In this document: piece by piece, positions 43,351 to 52,973 of the stretch
Layout: each line of letters opens with the position of its first letter
How positions within the stretch are numbered: position 1 is the stretch's first letter
Assembly (NCBI RefSeq): GCF_928381705.1
Contig: NZ_CAKMSR010000001.1
Coordinates: 296,161 to 360,160, forward strand
Origin: Rothia nasimurium
GTDB taxonomy: Bacteria > Actinomycetota > Actinomycetes > Actinomycetales > Micrococcaceae
DNA: 64,000 bases
Reading direction: 5' to 3'
Position numbers and translations under genes: made by a program
Notes under the pieces: generated by a model
Databases searched by the model: none
What the model was told of the DNA's origin: nothing
What the model saw: only the letters and a program-made list of their open reading frames with translations

Positions 43351-44469
43351 CTAGCTTACCCAGACGCCGCGGGCTTCAGTCCAGTTGATGGTGGTACCGC
43401 TAGAGAAGGTCACACGGGTGACGCCATCAATCCAGCGCACCTCATCGGTGACGGGGAAACCGAGAGCTGCAGGGCCACCCAGAGCGTACCAGTGGGCAGA
43501 GATGGCTCCGGATTCATTGATGACGTGGGCGCTTGTAGACGGGGTCCAGTAAACGGAGTTAATGGTCCCGTTCTTCACGAAATCCTGTCGCACGCTACCC
43601 CAGAATTCGTATTCGGAGTTCATGGGGTAGCCCCAGTTATGCTCAAAGCCGCTGCTGGCGTAGCGGCTACCAATGGCACCACCCCAGTAAACGTTATGAG
43701 CACCGGTGGAAGCGGTCCAGTAGATGGTGCGTCCCTTAGCAAAGTTCTGAATCACACCACCGTTGACCGAGGTAAAAGGATTGCCGGTGGGCAGGCCAAA
43801 GGTATCAGCCCCACCATTGGCATGGTAGTGGTCGGCAAGCTTGTCGCTCAGAGGGTAAGCGCTTACCTCAGACGAGCCGTTAGCCAGGGTGCTGATGCTG
43901 TTAATGGTGGAGACGTAGTCGTTGGGGCCCTTGCCTGCTTCGTAGCGGTAGATACCAACGTTGCCCAGGACGCGCCAGGGCAGGGAGGTGCCATGACCGT
44001 AGCAGAAGCCGATGCCGATGACGTTGGCCTGGGGGGCTAGGATGGCGGCACGGTGGGGAGGCGAGCTCTTCCAGAAGTTGAGAAGCTGGTTGAGGTCGTC
44101 ATTGTAGGAAAGAGCGATAACTTCGCGAACGAAGCTGTAGCCCTGCACCTTGGAGTTGTAGAGGAACTCGGTGCCGTGCGAGAAAGCTCCGGCCTTGAAC
44201 TGGCGGATAGCCTCTAGCTCCATGACGGAAGCCACGGTAGCTGAGTGCTTGACTGCACCCAGGCCGTTCTGGGCGCGGTAGGCATTGATGAGGTTGAGCA
44301 GGGTCTGCTGGTCGGCAGCGCGCTGGGCGGCAGTGACAGTGCGAATGTCTGATGCGGCGGCAGTTGCTGCGGTGATTGCAGTGGTAGCTGCCAGGCCGGT
44401 TAGGGCAAGGACGGCCGCCTGGCGGCGAGTCGGCTGAACAGCTCGCGCGGTTTCAAGAATGCTCTTCAT
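43351..44469 (-). CDS. secreted CAP-domain protein with LGFP repeats
   Basis: 372 residues. The signal peptide includes a twin arginine (PTRRQAAVLAL) and a hydrophobic Ala/Thr stretch, so Tat export is possible. Residues about 50-180 form a CAP/SCP domain, with the tetrad histidines in AFSHGTEF and SSPPHRAAIL. Residues about 195-372 contain LGFP-type repeats (ADTFGLPTGN, NWGYPMNSE, AALGFPVTDE), which bind the cell wall in actinobacteria. AGAGGAA lies upstream of the ATG. Likely a cell-wall-associated protein of unknown enzymatic role. Confidence 0.87.
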   Translation of the reverse strand: MKSILETARAVQPTRRQAAVLALTGLAATTAITAATAAASDIRTVTAAQRAADQQTLLNLINAYRAQNGLGAVKHSATVASVMELEAIRQFKAGAFSHGTEFLYNSKVQGYSFVREVIALSYNDDLNQLLNFWKSSPPHRAAILAPQANVIGIGFCYGHGTSLPWRVLGNVGIYRYEAGKGPNDYVSTINSISTLANGSSEVSAYPLSDKLADHYHANGGADTFGLPTGNPFTSVNGGVIQNFAKGRTIYWTASTGAHNVYWGGAIGSRYASSGFEHNWGYPMNSEYEFWGSVRQDFVKNGTINSVYWTPSTSAHVINESGAISAHWYALGGPAALGFPVTDEVRWIDGVTRVTFSSGTTINWTEARGVWVS

Positions 44470-45085
44470 TCAGATTCCTCTTTTTCGAGTGGTAATGATG
44501 CAAAGGGGGATTTTGCTGAACACAACTTTATAGAATCGTGACCTATTTTTGACCGTTTTGTGACACTTTTTTGGGATTTAATTCAGGCCTGAATACAGGC
44601 TGAGAATTATAAAGATTGCTTACTTACAGCGTTCCAGCACATCAGCCCCCGCTTCCCACTACCATCACAGCTATTTCACCAAAGTTAACTTCAACAAAAA
44701 TTCACCCGGCTTAGGAGTGTTGACGACCGTGCGGGCAGATTAGCAAAACAGAGGATGACAAGGCCAAAAAACTTAGACACACCGCCAAAACACCCCACAG
44801 ACTGCCCCCTATTGGGCACCACTGTACTTACACACATCCCACCTGCACCCCACAAGAAGCGAAACCCGCCTGCCACAGCCGAGCAACAAAAAGGAAATTT
44901 GTACATATGACACAGATTACATTTTCAAAGTTTTTGTTCTATATCAGTGAGTAATTTTTAGAATGTATGTTCTAAATTCTTTTATTGGTCCGAACCACTT
45001 ATGGTTATCGCTGCATCACCTACTCAGCCCCTAAAATGTCAGCCGTCCTTGCTAGCCTTGAAGACAGCGAACCCCAAGGAGCCCC
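44470..45085. other. 616-bp AT-rich intergenic region
   Basis: It separates the divergent CAP and nuclease-helicase genes. The left part should hold the CAP promoter; TTCAGGCCTGAA (44582-44593) is a perfect palindrome there. The right part holds the LexA-like dyad and an AAGGAG site before 45086. The middle is AT-rich with no convincing gene; a 71-codon minus-strand frame at 44691-44906 has no ribosome site and odd composition. It may be a target of Lsr2 silencing. Confidence 0.5.
44957..44976 (+). promoter_or_regulatory. LexA-like dyad overlapping the -10 of the nuclease-helicase gene
   Basis: TTTAGAA-TGTATG-TTCTAAA is a 7-bp inverted repeat. Its core GAATGTATGTTC differs by one base from the Gram-positive SOS consensus GAACNNNNGTTC. 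It overlaps a TAGAAT -10 box (44959-44964), with TTGTTC 19 nt upstream. Confidence 0.45.
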
Positions 45086-48000
45086 ATGTTCTTCATCGAT
45101 GCAGATTCCTCCCCCGCATTACCGGCTATGACCCTTGAGCCCCTGGGTAAATCCCTGGTCTATTCAGCCACCGACCTAGTGACTTCAGCGCAGTGCCAGT
45201 TTGCCGCGCTCTATGCCCTGGACCAGTTACTGGGCAGGGTGCCCCGCCTCGAACGCGTCGAAGATCCTCAGCTCCGCAGGGCGGCTGCCCTGGGTGAAGC
45301 TCACGAACAGCGCGTCCTCAACCGCTTTATAGCGACCTACGGCAGCTGGGACTCAGCGGCAGGGCAAGGAGTGTATGAGGTTAAGCCACCGCAGGTCTAT
45401 ACTCGCCAAGCTCTCGAAGAGAAACACGCTGAGACTCTTTCTGCCCTCCGAGCGGGAGCAGACGTTGTTTTTCAGGCCAGCTTCTTTGATGGTTCTTTTC
45501 ACGGGCGGGCTGACTTCCTCGTCAAGCAGCCTGACGGCAGCTACCGGGTAGTTGATACCAAGCTAGCCCGCACGGCTCGCGTGCCTGCCCTCTTACAGGT
45601 TGCGGCCTACGCCGACCAGTTGCAGCGGGAGGGCATTGCCTGTGATCCCTTTGCCTCGCTGATTCTGGGCAACGATATTGAGTCCCTCCACGAGCTAGCT
45701 ACCCTTACACCGGTATTCGAGCAGAAGCGGCAGCGTCTTATAGAGCTCCTCACCGCCCATCGGGAGCCGGGGGCTGCCCCGGTGAGCTGGTTTGTAGAAG
45801 CCGGTAGCCCAGAGGTTACCAGGTGCGGGCATTGTGATACCTGCCAGGTGATGGTGCGAGAGCACCGGGATATGCTCCTGACTTCGGGTATGACGGCGAA
45901 GTCACGTCAGACTATCTACGAGCGCTGTGGTGTTCAGAGTATTGACGAGCTGGCGGCCCTGGCAGGCCAGCCTCAGCTTCCGGCTCTCGTACGCCGCTAT
46001 GCAGAGCAGGCTGCCCTACAGACCGGCGTGTCGGAGCCTGACGGAGCAGTGGTGGTAGAGCGGGAGGGGCAGGAACATACTGTCTCGTACAAGCTCCTGC
46101 CCCGGCACTCCTTACGGATGCTCCCTCGGGCGAGCGCGGGCGACCTCTTTATGAGTCTGCGCTCTGACCCGCTCTGGCGCGATGGAAAGGCAGCTCACCC
46201 CTCCCTTACCTGGGGTTTAACCTATCTCCTGGGTGCTGTACACCTTGCTGATCAGCCTGGCGAGGAGCCCCTCTTTAGCCAGTTTTGGGCATCTAGCAGG
46301 GCTACCGAGGGCCGGCTTATAACTGACTTTCTCGGCATGCTGCACCATCAGCGCCAGCTGAACCCCGGTTTGCGGGTCTACTACTTTGGGGCGTCTGTTA
46401 TAGCTGCTCTTCAGCAGTTAGCGTCGATGCACGGGATTGGCGAAGCTTATCTCACCGATATGCAGCGGGAGGGTGTTTTCATTGACCTTTCTGAGGTGCT
46501 GCGCCGGTCGATGCGTTTGAGCGAGGGCACCCGGGCACTGACCGCTATTGAGCCCCTCTACGCTCAGGGGCTTGAGCCTGCCCCTGATATTCCGGTGACG
46601 GCCTTTGCCGATGTGGTACAGGCCGAGAAGGAAGGGCGTGCTGAGCAGGCCGAAGCTATGCGCTCTGCACTTGCTCGTAGTCTGTATCGCACGGGTCTGT
46701 CTCTATCTCAGTTACGCGCCTGGTTACTGGGGTTGGCGGGCCGATCGGTCGACGATGAGCTGGTGCAGCCCGCTCCCCTGGCTGATCTGAACGAGCTGCT
46801 GGTGCAGGCGGGTAGGGCTGAAGACGAGACGGATACTGAGCGGGTTCTACGCCGGTTTGTTGAGGCCCTGGACACCGGTGGCGAATTGGAGCCGCAGAAG
46901 CAGGCTGTTGCTATGGTGGCTACGGCGACGGGCTACCATCGTCGCGAGCGCCGTCAGTTCTGGTGGGATCATTTCAATCGTCTGACGGCTCCCCGTGAGG
47001 ATTGGGAGGACGCCCGTGATGTGGTTTTGCTGGGTCGCTTGCAGGTGGTTGCCGATTGGCATCGTCCGGAGCGGGCACGGTCCGCGGTGCGTTTGCTGAG
47101 CGGGGTGGCGAGGGTCGCTCCGGGTTCGTCGGTGAGGGTGGGCGATAGCAATCTCTTTGCCATGTATGCGCGCCCTTTTCCGCCTTTTTTGGAGCGGGAG
47201 GCTCGGCAGCAGGCTTTAACCTATGCGGCTCTGCATGAAGGGGTACTGCCGGTGGAGGCCGAGCGGGCCGGTGCCTTTAATACCGAGATTGTGGAGTTAG
47301 AGGAGATTCCGGAGCATGAGGCGGGTCAGCCCAATCTGGTGCGGATTACGGTGCGGGAGAGTTTGAAGACCTCAGACGGTGAGCCACCTGAAACCTACTC
47401 ACATCTACCGATGGCGCTCACTCCCGGGCAGCCCATTCCGACACAGGCCCAGGAGCAGGCTCTACTTGAATTGGCGGCGCGTACCGCCCGGGTGCTGCCT
47501 GAGTTACCGGCGTCGGCGGGTACCGATGTGGTTCGTCGTGTTCCGCCGCGGCTGGTTGAGGGCGGTGTTTTGCCGCATCCGCAGGATTTTGTAGAGACAC
47601 ACGGTTCTCTCGCGACGGTGCAGGCTATTTATCAGGCGGTGAGCCAGCTCGATCGGTCATATGTGGCGGTGCAGGGCCCTCCGGGGTCAGGCAAGACCTT
47701 CGTGGGGTCTCATGTGATTGGCCGTCTTGTGGCTGCGGGCTGGAAGGTGGGTATTGTTGCCCAGTCCCATGCGGTGGTTGAGAACATGCTGCTGGGATGT
47801 ATCAGTAATGGCCGCGTAGACCCTGACCAGATTGCTAAGGGGGCGGGCAAGAGCCAGACCCCGAATTGTCCCTGGCGCGAGGTTCGCAACCCCGATATTT
47901 CCAGGTTTATGGATGAGCCCGGTGGCCGTATTTTTGGCGGCACGGCCTGGGATTTTGCCTCTGACCGCAAGTTCCGGTTTGAGGGGCTTGATCTTCTGGT

Positions 48001-48880
48001 CATTGACGAGGCGGGTCAGTATTCCTTAGCCAATACGCTGGCGGTGGCCCGTTCGGCCAAGAACCTGCTGCTCCTGGGCGACCCTGCCCAGCTGCCCCAG
48101 GTTACACAGGGCACCCACCCCTACCCGGTGGACGAGTCTGCCCTGGGCTGGCTTTCAGCGGGGCGTACGGTGCTACCCGAAGAGTTTGGTTACTTTCTCG
48201 ATGTCACCTGGCGTATGCACCCTGCCCTGTGTGCCCCGGTCTCGGCCCTGTCGTATGAGGGGCGGCTGGCGTCCGCTCCTTCGGGCACCGAGAGGCACCT
48301 GGAGGGGTGGGAGCCCGGGGTCTACCTGCGCACGATAGAACACCGGGGTAACTCAACGGCTTCAGTCGAAGAGGCTGATGAGATTGTGGCTTTGGCCCGC
48401 GGCTTCCTAGGGCACCTGTGGACTCCCCACCTGGCTGCCCCCGAGCAGGCAGCGCCCCTGGCCCCCTCAGACATTATTGTGGTGGCAGCCTATAACGCCC
48501 AGGTTGATACGATCCGGGCGGCTCTGCTGGAGGCGGGGCTAGCGGACGCCGACGGCGGGGGTGTGCGCGTCGGTACGGTTGATAAGTTCCAGGGGCAGGA
48601 GGCTCCGGTGGTGCTGGTGTCGATGGCTGCTTCGAGTGCCGGTGATAGCCCCCGCGGAACCGATTTTCTGCTCTCGCCCAACCGGTTGAATGTTGCCCTG
48701 TCCCGCGGCATGTGGGCGGCGGTAGTGGTGTGTTCAACCCGGTTTACCGACTTTCTGCCCACCAGCCCCGAGGCGCTAGCCCTGCTGGGTGCCTTTATCC
48801 GCCTTGAGCGGGCAGCCCTGCCCTTCCCCGATGAGGGGGAGGCTGGCGTCCGCCCCGATACCCCCACCGTTAGGAGTTAG
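45086..48880 (+). CDS. TM0106-family RecB-like nuclease fused to SF1 helicase
   Basis: A 1264-residue DNA/RNA-processing enzyme. The N-terminal RecB/Cas4-type nuclease has C37 plus C247-x2-C250-x2-C253, the pattern of a [4Fe-4S] nuclease, with catalytic residues in HGRADF (D143) and VVDTKLA (D157, K159) and the QL-type AAYADQL. A long middle region contains a helical hairpin-like linker. The C-terminal SF1 helicase has Walker A GPPGSGKT near 863-870, motif II DEAGQ, motif III LLLGDPAQLPQ, motif IV/V TVDKFQGQEAP and motif VI LNVALSRG. AAGGAG lies 6 nt before the ATG. It is Dna2-like in architecture; a repair or mobile-DNA defence role is plausible. Two short genes follow on the same strand. 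Confidence 0.88.
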   Translation: MFFIDADSSPALPAMTLEPLGKSLVYSATDLVTSAQCQFAALYALDQLLGRVPRLERVEDPQLRRAAALGEAHEQRVLNRFIATYGSWDSAAGQGVYEVKPPQVYTRQALEEKHAETLSALRAGADVVFQASFFDGSFHGRADFLVKQPDGSYRVVDTKLARTARVPALLQVAAYADQLQREGIACDPFASLILGNDIESLHELATLTPVFEQKRQRLIELLTAHREPGAAPVSWFVEAGSPEVTRCGHCDTCQVMVREHRDMLLTSGMTAKSRQTIYERCGVQSIDELAALAGQPQLPALVRRYAEQAALQTGVSEPDGAVVVEREGQEHTVSYKLLPRHSLRMLPRASAGDLFMSLRSDPLWRDGKAAHPSLTWGLTYLLGAVHLADQPGEEPLFSQFWASSRATEGRLITDFLGMLHHQRQLNPGLRVYYFGASVIAALQQLASMHGIGEAYLTDMQREGVFIDLSEVLRRSMRLSEGTRALTAIEPLYAQGLEPAPDIPVTAFADVVQAEKEGRAEQAEAMRSALARSLYRTGLSLSQLRAWLLGLAGRSVDDELVQPAPLADLNELLVQAGRAEDETDTERVLRRFVEALDTGGELEPQKQAVAMVATATGYHRRERRQFWWDHFNRLTAPREDWEDARDVVLLGRLQVVADWHRPERARSAVRLLSGVARVAPGSSVRVGDSNLFAMYARPFPPFLEREARQQALTYAALHEGVLPVEAERAGAFNTEIVELEEIPEHEAGQPNLVRITVRESLKTSDGEPPETYSHLPMALTPGQPIPTQAQEQALLELAARTARVLPELPASAGTDVVRRVPPRLVEGGVLPHPQDFVETHGSLATVQAIYQAVSQLDRSYVAVQGPPGSGKTFVGSHVIGRLVAAGWKVGIVAQSHAVVENMLLGCISNGRVDPDQIAKGAGKSQTPNCPWREVRNPDISRFMDEPGGRIFGGTAWDFASDRKFRFEGLDLLVIDEAGQYSLANTLAVARSAKNLLLLGDPAQLPQVTQGTHPYPVDESALGWLSAGRTVLPEEFGYFLDVTWRMHPALCAPVSALSYEGRLASAPSGTERHLEGWEPGVYLRTIEHRGNSTASVEEADEIVALARGFLGHLWTPHLAAPEQAAPLAPSDIIVVAAYNAQVDTIRAALLEAGLADADGGGVRVGTVDKFQGQEAPVVLVSMAASSAGDSPRGTDFLLSPNRLNVALSRGMWAAVVVCSTRFTDFLPTSPEALALLGAFIRLERAALPFPDEGEAGVRPDTPTVRS

Positions 48881-48881
48881 C

Positions 48882-49610
48882 ATGCCCCTCTCCCCCACCC
48901 ACCGTAAGCGCTCCCCCTATCTCTTTCACTTTGACGGGCAGACCGTGGCCCTGGGCGAGCCCCGCTACCTGCAGCGTATCGATGAGCGTCTGCGTGAGCA
49001 GGGGTACGCCACCCGCCCGACCTACTGGGACCAGGCCTACCTGGCTGACCTGGCAGCCTCGGCTCCCGAGGAAGGCGCGCAGGATCAGTTCGCTTCGCCC
49101 AGCGACCCCGCCCAGCTCAACAGCGTGGGGGTTTCGTGCAGTAGCAGTGAGTTCTGGTCGGCCATGTACGCCCGCAGTTTCGGCTCCACCCCCTGGGGCA
49201 GGGAGGGTGAGACCCTCTACATGCCCCAGCTACCCGACTGGTTGGAGCGCACCCGCGCCTGGACGCTCGACCCTCTAGCCCCGCAGGACGGCCCCGGCGA
49301 CCTCGACTCGGCAGGCGGCTGGGTGCGGGTACGGGACCAGGCGGGAGCCGGTGCTCCCCTGGGGCTGTTTCAGCTCACCAGCCCCGACTATTTCTGGGTC
49401 TTTGGGTCAGGGCCCGACCTCAAACAGGTGGTGCACCTCTGCCGGGAGCTGGGGCGGGACCTAACCGGTTTCGATGCAGCGACCGCCTACCTGGGCTATG
49501 ACCTGACCTGCAGCAGCATCCGGCTTCCGATTGAGTGCGCCCAGCCACTCCAGGAGCAGCTCTTCTTAGCCGGGGTGGACGCCGAAACCCTGCTCTGGGG
49601 TGAGGGCTAG
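48882..49610 (+). CDS. hypothetical protein downstream of nuclease-helicase
   Basis: A 242-residue soluble protein with no motif I recognise. The ATG at 48882 has TAGGAG upstream and lies one base after the stop of the nuclease-helicase gene, so the two are translationally coupled. It is Trp/Tyr- and Pro-rich, with conserved-looking blocks (TYWDQAYLADLAA, TSPDYFWVFGSGPDLKQVV). Coupling suggests an accessory role to the helicase, but that is inference. Confidence 0.65.
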   Translation: MPLSPTHRKRSPYLFHFDGQTVALGEPRYLQRIDERLREQGYATRPTYWDQAYLADLAASAPEEGAQDQFASPSDPAQLNSVGVSCSSSEFWSAMYARSFGSTPWGREGETLYMPQLPDWLERTRAWTLDPLAPQDGPGDLDSAGGWVRVRDQAGAGAPLGLFQLTSPDYFWVFGSGPDLKQVVHLCRELGRDLTGFDAATAYLGYDLTCSSIRLPIECAQPLQEQLFLAGVDAETLLWGEG

Positions 49611-49646
49611 TTTTCTGCCCGCTCGCTCTAGGGCATACTGAAAGAC

Positions 49647-50273
49647 ATGTTTGTACTGACCTTCATTGCCCGCTCGTCCCAGGGTTCGGTGCAGGAGCGC
49701 CTCGCCGACCTTGAGAACCGTCTCGAACAGCTGGCTCCCACTGTTGCTTTTACCCGCACCTACCCCGATGAGCTGCAGGGGGCTTTCGATCAGGCCGAGG
49801 ACGCCCTCGCCGCCGCCCTGCTCGGGGCCCGGTTTGCCCGGTTTTGGGTGGGCATCGGCGCCGGTGAGCTGGTACGGCCGCGCTTCGCAGCGGCCCTGGG
49901 GGCGGTTTCTACCCCGGAGTGTTCGGGCTCTGCCTTGAGCCTATCTCGGTCGGCCGTGGAGCAGGCCCAGACCGGTGCCCCACCGCGCGGTATCTGTGTG
50001 CACGCTGAAGGGCAGGGCATCCGGGCCGACCAGGTAACCGGCCTATTGCGCCTGCTCTACCGGGTGGCGTCCGCCCGTACCGAAGCCGAGTGGCGGGTGC
50101 TTGACCTGCTCGTGCCCGGTGTGCGCGGGCAGCAAAAGGCGGTTGCCCAGGCTCTGGGAATTACCTCCCAGGCGGTGAGTAAGACCCTGGTGCGGTCCTA
50201 CTGGCATGAGGAGCTGGCTTCTCGCGAGCTCATCGCCGAGCTGCTCGAGGGCTTGGAGGGGCAGGAGCAGTAG
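49647..50273 (+). CDS. SatD-like protein with C-terminal helix-turn-helix
   Basis: 208 residues. The N-terminal half has a DELQGAFD block reminiscent of the GDEFQG motif of SatD-family proteins. The C-terminus (about 165-200) is a helix-turn-helix (QKAVAQALGITSQAVSKTL). It may regulate transcription. CATACT lies 7 nt before the ATG (weak leaderless signal). It is 36 bp after the preceding gene and may share its transcript. Confidence 0.6.
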   Translation: MFVLTFIARSSQGSVQERLADLENRLEQLAPTVAFTRTYPDELQGAFDQAEDALAAALLGARFARFWVGIGAGELVRPRFAAALGAVSTPECSGSALSLSRSAVEQAQTGAPPRGICVHAEGQGIRADQVTGLLRLLYRVASARTEAEWRVLDLLVPGVRGQQKAVAQALGITSQAVSKTLVRSYWHEELASRELIAELLEGLEGQEQ

Positions 50274-50292
50274 GCCGGGCACCGGCAAACTG

Positions 50293-51213
50293 TCAGTGCA
50301 AGAGGAGTGAAATTACCAGAATCACGGGCATGGCTCCCAGGGTACTGAGCAGCACGATATCGCGGGAGAGCGTGGTTGCTACGTTGTACCGCACCGCGTA
50401 GTTATACATGTTCTGGGCGCTGGGCAGGGCTGCAAGAATGGTGGCTGCGAAGATATCACTCTCACTGAGGTGGAAAACGTAGCGGGCCAGCAGGTAGGCA
50501 ACCAGCGGCATTAGAAGGTTCTTAAAGCTGGCGGCAAGCACGGTTTCGAAGCGTTGGCCGGGGGTATCGAGCACCTTGGAGCCCCGCAGCGACATGCCGA
50601 AGGCAGCCAGAATCAGCGGTACGCCCGCGCCGCCCAAGATACGGAAGGGCTCCATCACCACATCGGGAACCTGCAGGTTGAACACGTTGACCAGCAGGCC
50701 CAGGGCTGAACCGATAATCAGCGGGTTTTTGATGGGCTGGGTGGCAACGGCTTTCATGGAAACCGAGCCGTGGGAGATGGCGTCCAGGATTGAAAGCACG
50801 ATGGGGGCGGCGATCAGGAGCTGGAAGAGCAGGATAGGGGCTACCTGGGCGGCGTCGCCCACGATGTAGGTTGCTACGGGCAGGCCCATATTGTTGGCGT
50901 TGATATAGCCGCTGGCGGCGGCGCCCACGGTGACGGTGCCGGCGTCCTTTTTGAGCAGGAACCTGGCGATGGCGGCAAAAAGCAGGGCGACCGTAGCGAA
51001 GCTCAAGATAGCCACGGGAAGGCGGCCGGAGAAGATAACGTGCAGGTCAGCCCCGGCCATGGTCACGAACATGAGCGGGGGCAGGGCTACGAAGAAGGCA
51101 AAACGGTTGAGGGAGAGCCCGGAGTTGGGCGGCAGAATGTCGAGGCGGGCGACCAGGTAGCCTACGCCCACCACGACCGCGATGATGGTAAAGCCTTCAA
51201 GGACTGCGAGCAT
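50293..51213 (-). CDS. AEC-family (auxin efflux carrier-like) transporter
   Basis: A 306-residue membrane carrier with about ten helices in two inverted halves, of the AEC family (malate/organic acid permeases). Typical features are the NANNMGLPVA-like block (here YINANNMGLPVATYI) in the first half and ALPSAQNMYNYAVRY in the second. Substrate unknown. Last of three same-strand genes (GT87, DCC, AEC), 27 bp after the DCC gene. Confidence 0.85.
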   Translation of the reverse strand: MLAVLEGFTIIAVVVGVGYLVARLDILPPNSGLSLNRFAFFVALPPLMFVTMAGADLHVIFSGRLPVAILSFATVALLFAAIARFLLKKDAGTVTVGAAASGYINANNMGLPVATYIVGDAAQVAPILLFQLLIAAPIVLSILDAISHGSVSMKAVATQPIKNPLIIGSALGLLVNVFNLQVPDVVMEPFRILGGAGVPLILAAFGMSLRGSKVLDTPGQRFETVLAASFKNLLMPLVAYLLARYVFHLSESDIFAATILAALPSAQNMYNYAVRYNVATTLSRDIVLLSTLGAMPVILVISLLLH

Positions 51214-51240
51214 GCTGGGCTTCTTTCTGCCGTCGAACCG

Positions 51241-51606
51241 TTAGGGCTTGAGTTGGCAGGCGGTGGAGCGGTTGGTGGAGATGTGCAGGTAGACTCGCTC
51301 AGCCAGCGGGCGCAGCAGGGGGTTCTTCAGGGCGGACGCCGCCACCCGCACGGGCGCGTACCGGCTGGTGGAAAGGGCTAGGGCGATGGCGAGCGCCCCG
51401 TAGGCCACCTGCCCGGTGGGGGTGATGAAGGGGATTTGGCGCATGAAGCGTTCGAGGTCGACGCCGTACTCTTGTAGGCGGTCGTAGTGCCCGGCCTGCA
51501 CCCGGGCGTCTAGGCCCAGGTGGGTGAGTACTCGGGCGGCTTTTTGGCAGATGCCGCAGTCGGGGTCGTAGAGCAACAGGCCTTTAGCTGGTACGGAGGT
51601 GGTCAC
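51241..51606 (-). CDS. DCC-family thiol-disulfide oxidoreductase-like protein (DUF393)
   Basis: 121 residues. LYDPDCGICQKAA near 13-25 gives the DxxCxxC motif of the DUF393/DCC family (thioredoxin-like fold). GTG start. Its 5' end overlaps the mannosyltransferase gene by 23 bp. Function unknown; redox activity is inferred from the CxxC. Confidence 0.82.
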   Translation of the reverse strand: MTTSVPAKGLLLYDPDCGICQKAARVLTHLGLDARVQAGHYDRLQEYGVDLERFMRQIPFITPTGQVAYGALAIALALSTSRYAPVRVAASALKNPLLRPLAERVYLHISTNRSTACQLKP

Positions 51607-52840
51607 GGTGGCCCTTTCTCTTCCAGGTCAGATGTAAGACCACCATAGCAAGCAGGGCGAGCAGCACCATAGATGAACGCATTATTTCAACGGGTATGAT
51701 GGGCCAGCCGGCATGAGCTGCTAGGTCACCCAGGTCTGTGAGCTGAGCCAGGCAGGCTAACATCCAGATAATGGCCAGGGCGCGTACAGCTCGCCCACGG
51801 GTAACCAACACTGCAAGAGTGGGCATAACCCAGACCCAGTGGTGTAACCAGGACACCGGGGAAAGCAGGCAAGTAGCACAACCGAGTACTGCGGCGGCAG
51901 CAAAACCGTCACCACACGCTAACTCTCGGTGGGCCTGGGAAAACGCTACCGCTACAATAGCTAGCAGTAAGGGTGCTAACAGGAGCAGAGAATGGGTACC
52001 TACCCAGCGTTCAGCCACCCCCTGCAGAGAGCTGTTACCCGAAGTAGCAAAGTTAGTTCCTAAATCGACAACATTTTCCAGGCCAGAGAGTTTAGACCCA
52101 AAATAGGTTGAACTGGGTTCAGGCAGGAGCAGGAACCCCAGGACTACGGTAGCTAAGGCTGCCGCCGTTGCCGTCAAAGCCGGGCGCAGGCGTCCGCTTA
52201 CCCAGAAGAAAAGAATAAAAAGAGCCGGAGTCAGTTTGATCCCTGCTGCCAGCCCAATCAGCACTCCGCGAGGCAGATAGCGGGTCTGTGGGCAAACCAT
52301 GTCGATGAGGCAGAGAGAAACAAGAAGCAGATTAATCTGCCCGAAAATAAGATGCTGAGCTACGACGTTCAGGGGTAGGGCAAGCAGGTAGGTGGCGGAG
52401 AGTGCCGCGGCCAGGCGGACGCCTGTCAGGTGCGGACGCACGTAGATGAGACTGAGCAGGAGCAGGATGCCCAGCGCCAGGCAGTTGAGGAAGGTCCAGC
52501 CCCCAATCCCTAGCGGTTCCGGCAGCCAGGCTAAAGGGATCAGCAACAGAGCAGTAAAGGGCGTGTACACGAAGGGGAGCCCCTGGGGTACGTACACCCC
52601 GGTAATGTTCTGACTATAAAAGTCAGCCCCGGCAAGCACAGCTACTCCGGTCCCACGGTAGACTCCGTAGTCAGCCGGATTAAAAATGAGGGGTGAATCC
52701 AGAAGTGAGCAACGAGCCCAGGCGGTAGCCAGAGCTAAAAGGCAGAGAACAACCGCCCCTGCACAATAGTTCTTAAGGATGGAGCGGTTCGCCCCCCTGA
52801 GAGCCCTGATGCTGGTTAGCAATGATGACGCTATCTTCAT
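51584..52840 (-). CDS. GT87-family polyprenol-phosphate mannosyltransferase-like protein
   Basis: A 418-residue multi-pass membrane protein (about 9-10 helices) of the GT87/DUF2029 family, which transfers mannose from polyprenyl-phosphate-mannose to cell-envelope lipids or glycans (PimE is a member). The conserved acidic/aromatic loop after the first helix is here FNPADYGVYRGTG, and YVPQGLPFVYTPFTALLL is a family signature. An ATG (52840) follows a possible TTG; TAGGAA upstream supports either. Confidence 0.8.
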   Translation of the reverse strand: MKIASSLLTSIRALRGANRSILKNYCAGAVVLCLLALATAWARCSLLDSPLIFNPADYGVYRGTGVAVLAGADFYSQNITGVYVPQGLPFVYTPFTALLLIPLAWLPEPLGIGGWTFLNCLALGILLLLSLIYVRPHLTGVRLAAALSATYLLALPLNVVAQHLIFGQINLLLVSLCLIDMVCPQTRYLPRGVLIGLAAGIKLTPALFILFFWVSGRLRPALTATAAALATVVLGFLLLPEPSSTYFGSKLSGLENVVDLGTNFATSGNSSLQGVAERWVGTHSLLLLAPLLLAIVAVAFSQAHRELACGDGFAAAAVLGCATCLLSPVSWLHHWVWVMPTLAVLVTRGRAVRALAIIWMLACLAQLTDLGDLAAHAGWPIIPVEIMRSSMVLLALLAMVVLHLTWKRKGHRDHLRTS

Positions 52841-52934
52841 CAATCATGAGTTCCTACCCATCTGCGCAAGGCCATGCCACAGGGTTAAAATTGGTTTTTA
52901 CTCTGTATGTCATGGGCTGAATCATAGATAAAGA

Positions 52935-52970
52935 ATATCCCCCTACACCCAATAGGTATAGAGGGGATAT
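52935..52970 (-). terminator. inverted repeat between HAD and GT87 genes
   Basis: ATATCCCC (52935-52942) pairs with GGGGATAT (52963-52970), with inner partial pairing. It lies next to the dispersed repeat copy 2. No clear T-tract. Confidence 0.35.
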
Positions 52971-52973
52971 ATG

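Noticed and set aside
44691..44906. 71-codon minus-strand frame in the 616-bp gap
   Set aside because: No ribosome site, unusual Cys/Phe-rich composition, and it lies in AT-rich regulatory DNA.
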